Of a stretch of DNA of 64,000 nucleotides, positions 63,115-64,000 are shown one piece after another (the stretch's first letter is position 1; every line of letters starts with the position of its first letter). Under the pieces are notes generated by a model. That model was not told the DNA's origin and did not search any database. It saw only the letters and a program-made list of their open reading frames with translations. Made by a program: the position numbers and the translations under genes. The stretch is taken from assembly GCA_965228265.1 (NCBI GenBank), contig OZ245804.1, positions 1,178,001 through 1,242,000 on the forward strand, in the 5' to 3' direction. This DNA comes from GCA-2732755 sp965228265. Its GTDB lineage: Bacteria > Planctomycetota > Phycisphaerae > Phycisphaerales > UBA1924.

Positions 63115-64000
63115 ATGAAGAAGAGGATTCAAAGCACCCTCACCGGGTGTCTGGCAGTTGCAGCGGGTCTTGCAGGGGCCCAGCAGCCGCACGTCGTTAT
63201 CCCGGAGAAGGCCAGCATCGTCGAGCGCTACGCCGACGAGTCCCAGGCATCGCTGCCGACCGAAACCGTCTGGCGGTTCATGTGCGGCTCGGACACCACC
63301 GCGGTGAACGAAGCCGACCTGCTCGAGATCGCTGTCACCCACGCCGACCTCGTCGATCAGGGTGTCACGACCATCAACAACACCTCGGGCCGTGGCGGCA
63401 TCGATGTGATCTTCAATGTCTCGGGCAGCATCCCGAGCGGCGCCACGAGCGCCCTGTCGCTCGCAGAGGCCGCCATCGAGAGCAACTTCAGCGATCCGAC
63501 CACCGTCATCGTGAGCCTCTCGTTCGCGAACATGGGCTCGGGCGTGCTCGGCGCGACCGGCTCCAGCTACGTCCAGGATTCCTACTCTGACGCCCGCAAC
63601 GGCCTCGTCAACGGCATGGACGGCGACGACACCATCCAGAGCTTCCTGCCCACCGGGACCACCATCCCCGTGCGCTACAACGCGAGCTCGAGCTCCGTCA
63701 CCAACGAGAACCGCGTCTTCTTCACCCGGGCCAACTACAAGGCCACCATCGGCAGCTCGGGCGGCTCCGACGCCAGCATGCAGTACAACAGCAACTTTAA
63801 CTGGGATTACGACCCCTCCAACGGCATCAGCGGGTCTTCCTACTCCTTCGTCGATGTCGTCATCCACGAGGTCGGCCACGCCATGGGCTTCACCTCCGCC
63901 ACCGACTTCCGCACCAATGACATCGAAGCCCTCGACCTCTTCCGCTTCTCACGCTCGGACGGCTCGAACGACTACAACCCCGACACCACCGCCGAGTTCC
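63115..64000 (+). CDS. Exported zinc metalloprotease, cut by the window end
   Basis: At least 295 residues; the 3-prime end is outside the window. Signal peptide at about 1-22 (MKKRIQSTLTGCLAVAAG to AGAQ). Sequence ISSGSIPSG-like then SFADPTTVIVSLSF, LVNGMDGDDTIQSFLPTG and the zinc motif HEVGHAMGF (His251, Glu252, His255) match the planctomycete and other exported metalloproteases that usually continue with a sorting tail. GGGAGG is 6 bases before ATG 63115. It is likely to carry a C-terminal tail like its neighbours, but that part is not visible. Confidence 0.85.
   Translation, partial: MKKRIQSTLTGCLAVAAGLAGAQQPHVVIPEKASIVERYADESQASLPTETVWRFMCGSDTTAVNEADLLEIAVTHADLVDQGVTTINNTSGRGGIDVIFNVSGSIPSGATSALSLAEAAIESNFSDPTTVIVSLSFANMGSGVLGATGSSYVQDSYSDARNGLVNGMDGDDTIQSFLPTGTTIPVRYNASSSSVTNENRVFFTRANYKATIGSSGGSDASMQYNSNFNWDYDPSNGISGSSYSFVDVVIHEVGHAMGFTSATDFRTNDIEALDLFRFSRSDGSNDYNPDTTAEF

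Overview
The window looks like chromosome of a high-GC planctomycete, most likely class Phycisphaerae (Phycisphaerales or a relative). Evidence seen in the sequence: six exported proteins share a C-terminal pair of EF-hand-like repeats ending in or near Gly-Cys (the GC-type dockerin-like tail typical of that group), one exported protein has a PEP-CTERM-like tail, many start codons are GTG, there is a membrane protein with the CxxC..CPECG zinc ribbon common in this group, and a futalosine hydrolase points to the futalosine menaquinone route. This taxonomic call is an inference; no rRNA, tRNA, CRISPR, transposase, integrase or phage gene was seen.

Layout. 1-5.1 kb: small lipoprotein, pheT without the usual tRNA-binding insert, ilvE, and a secreted dockerin-like protein. 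5.2-11.7 kb: DASS/SLC13 anion transporter, then an RND efflux adaptor and pump in one overlapping operon. 11.7-17 kb (minus strand): HtrA-type protease, queE-queC with an FMN reductase (7-deazaguanine/queuosine precursors), a PEP-CTERM-like protein and trmB. 17-23.7 kb: prkA, a lipoprotein, an unknown protein divergent from a secreted protein across helically phased GCTCAG repeats, a GNAT acetyltransferase and a thioesterase. 23.7-32.5 kb (plus strand): a 1451-residue AsmA-like envelope protein, a LOG-family protein, a lipoprotein, a Ca2+/Na+ antiporter and an HD-GYP protein. 32.5-41.8 kb: an orphan HlyD-type adaptor, mqnB, and a tight pilM-pilN-pilO-pilP-like-pilB cluster. 41.8-48.6 kb: acs, a DUF3568-like lipoprotein, a pseudopilin-like protein overlapping mutY, a stand-alone Nfu N-domain protein, and cdaA-cdaR for cyclic-di-AMP. 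48.6-64 kb: an envelope/secretome region with LVIVD and FG-GAP beta-propellers, other exported proteins, a lone atpA, a Na+/solute symporter that appears to start at ATC, a TraT-like lipoprotein, an extracellular endonuclease I and, cut by the window end, a secreted metalloprotease.

How the parts fit. Most genes are housekeeping, but about half of the window serves the cell envelope: pilus/secretion motor, efflux, large envelope proteins, lipoproteins and a set of exported proteins with two kinds of C-terminal sorting-like tail. The dockerin-like tail set is the best candidate for an under-described system here: nuclease, propellers and unknown proteins share one tail, but no cohesin-like partner is visible. 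Other points worth attention are the apparent ATC start of the symporter, a nine-unit GA repeat inside the start of a secreted-protein gene, the phased repeats near 21.5 kb, and an altered DGA motif in the cyclic-di-AMP synthase.

Limits: all functions are read from motifs by eye. Starts were chosen from Shine-Dalgarno spacing, signal peptides and overlaps, and can be off where no good ribosome site is visible. No intergenic gap exceeds about 280 bases.
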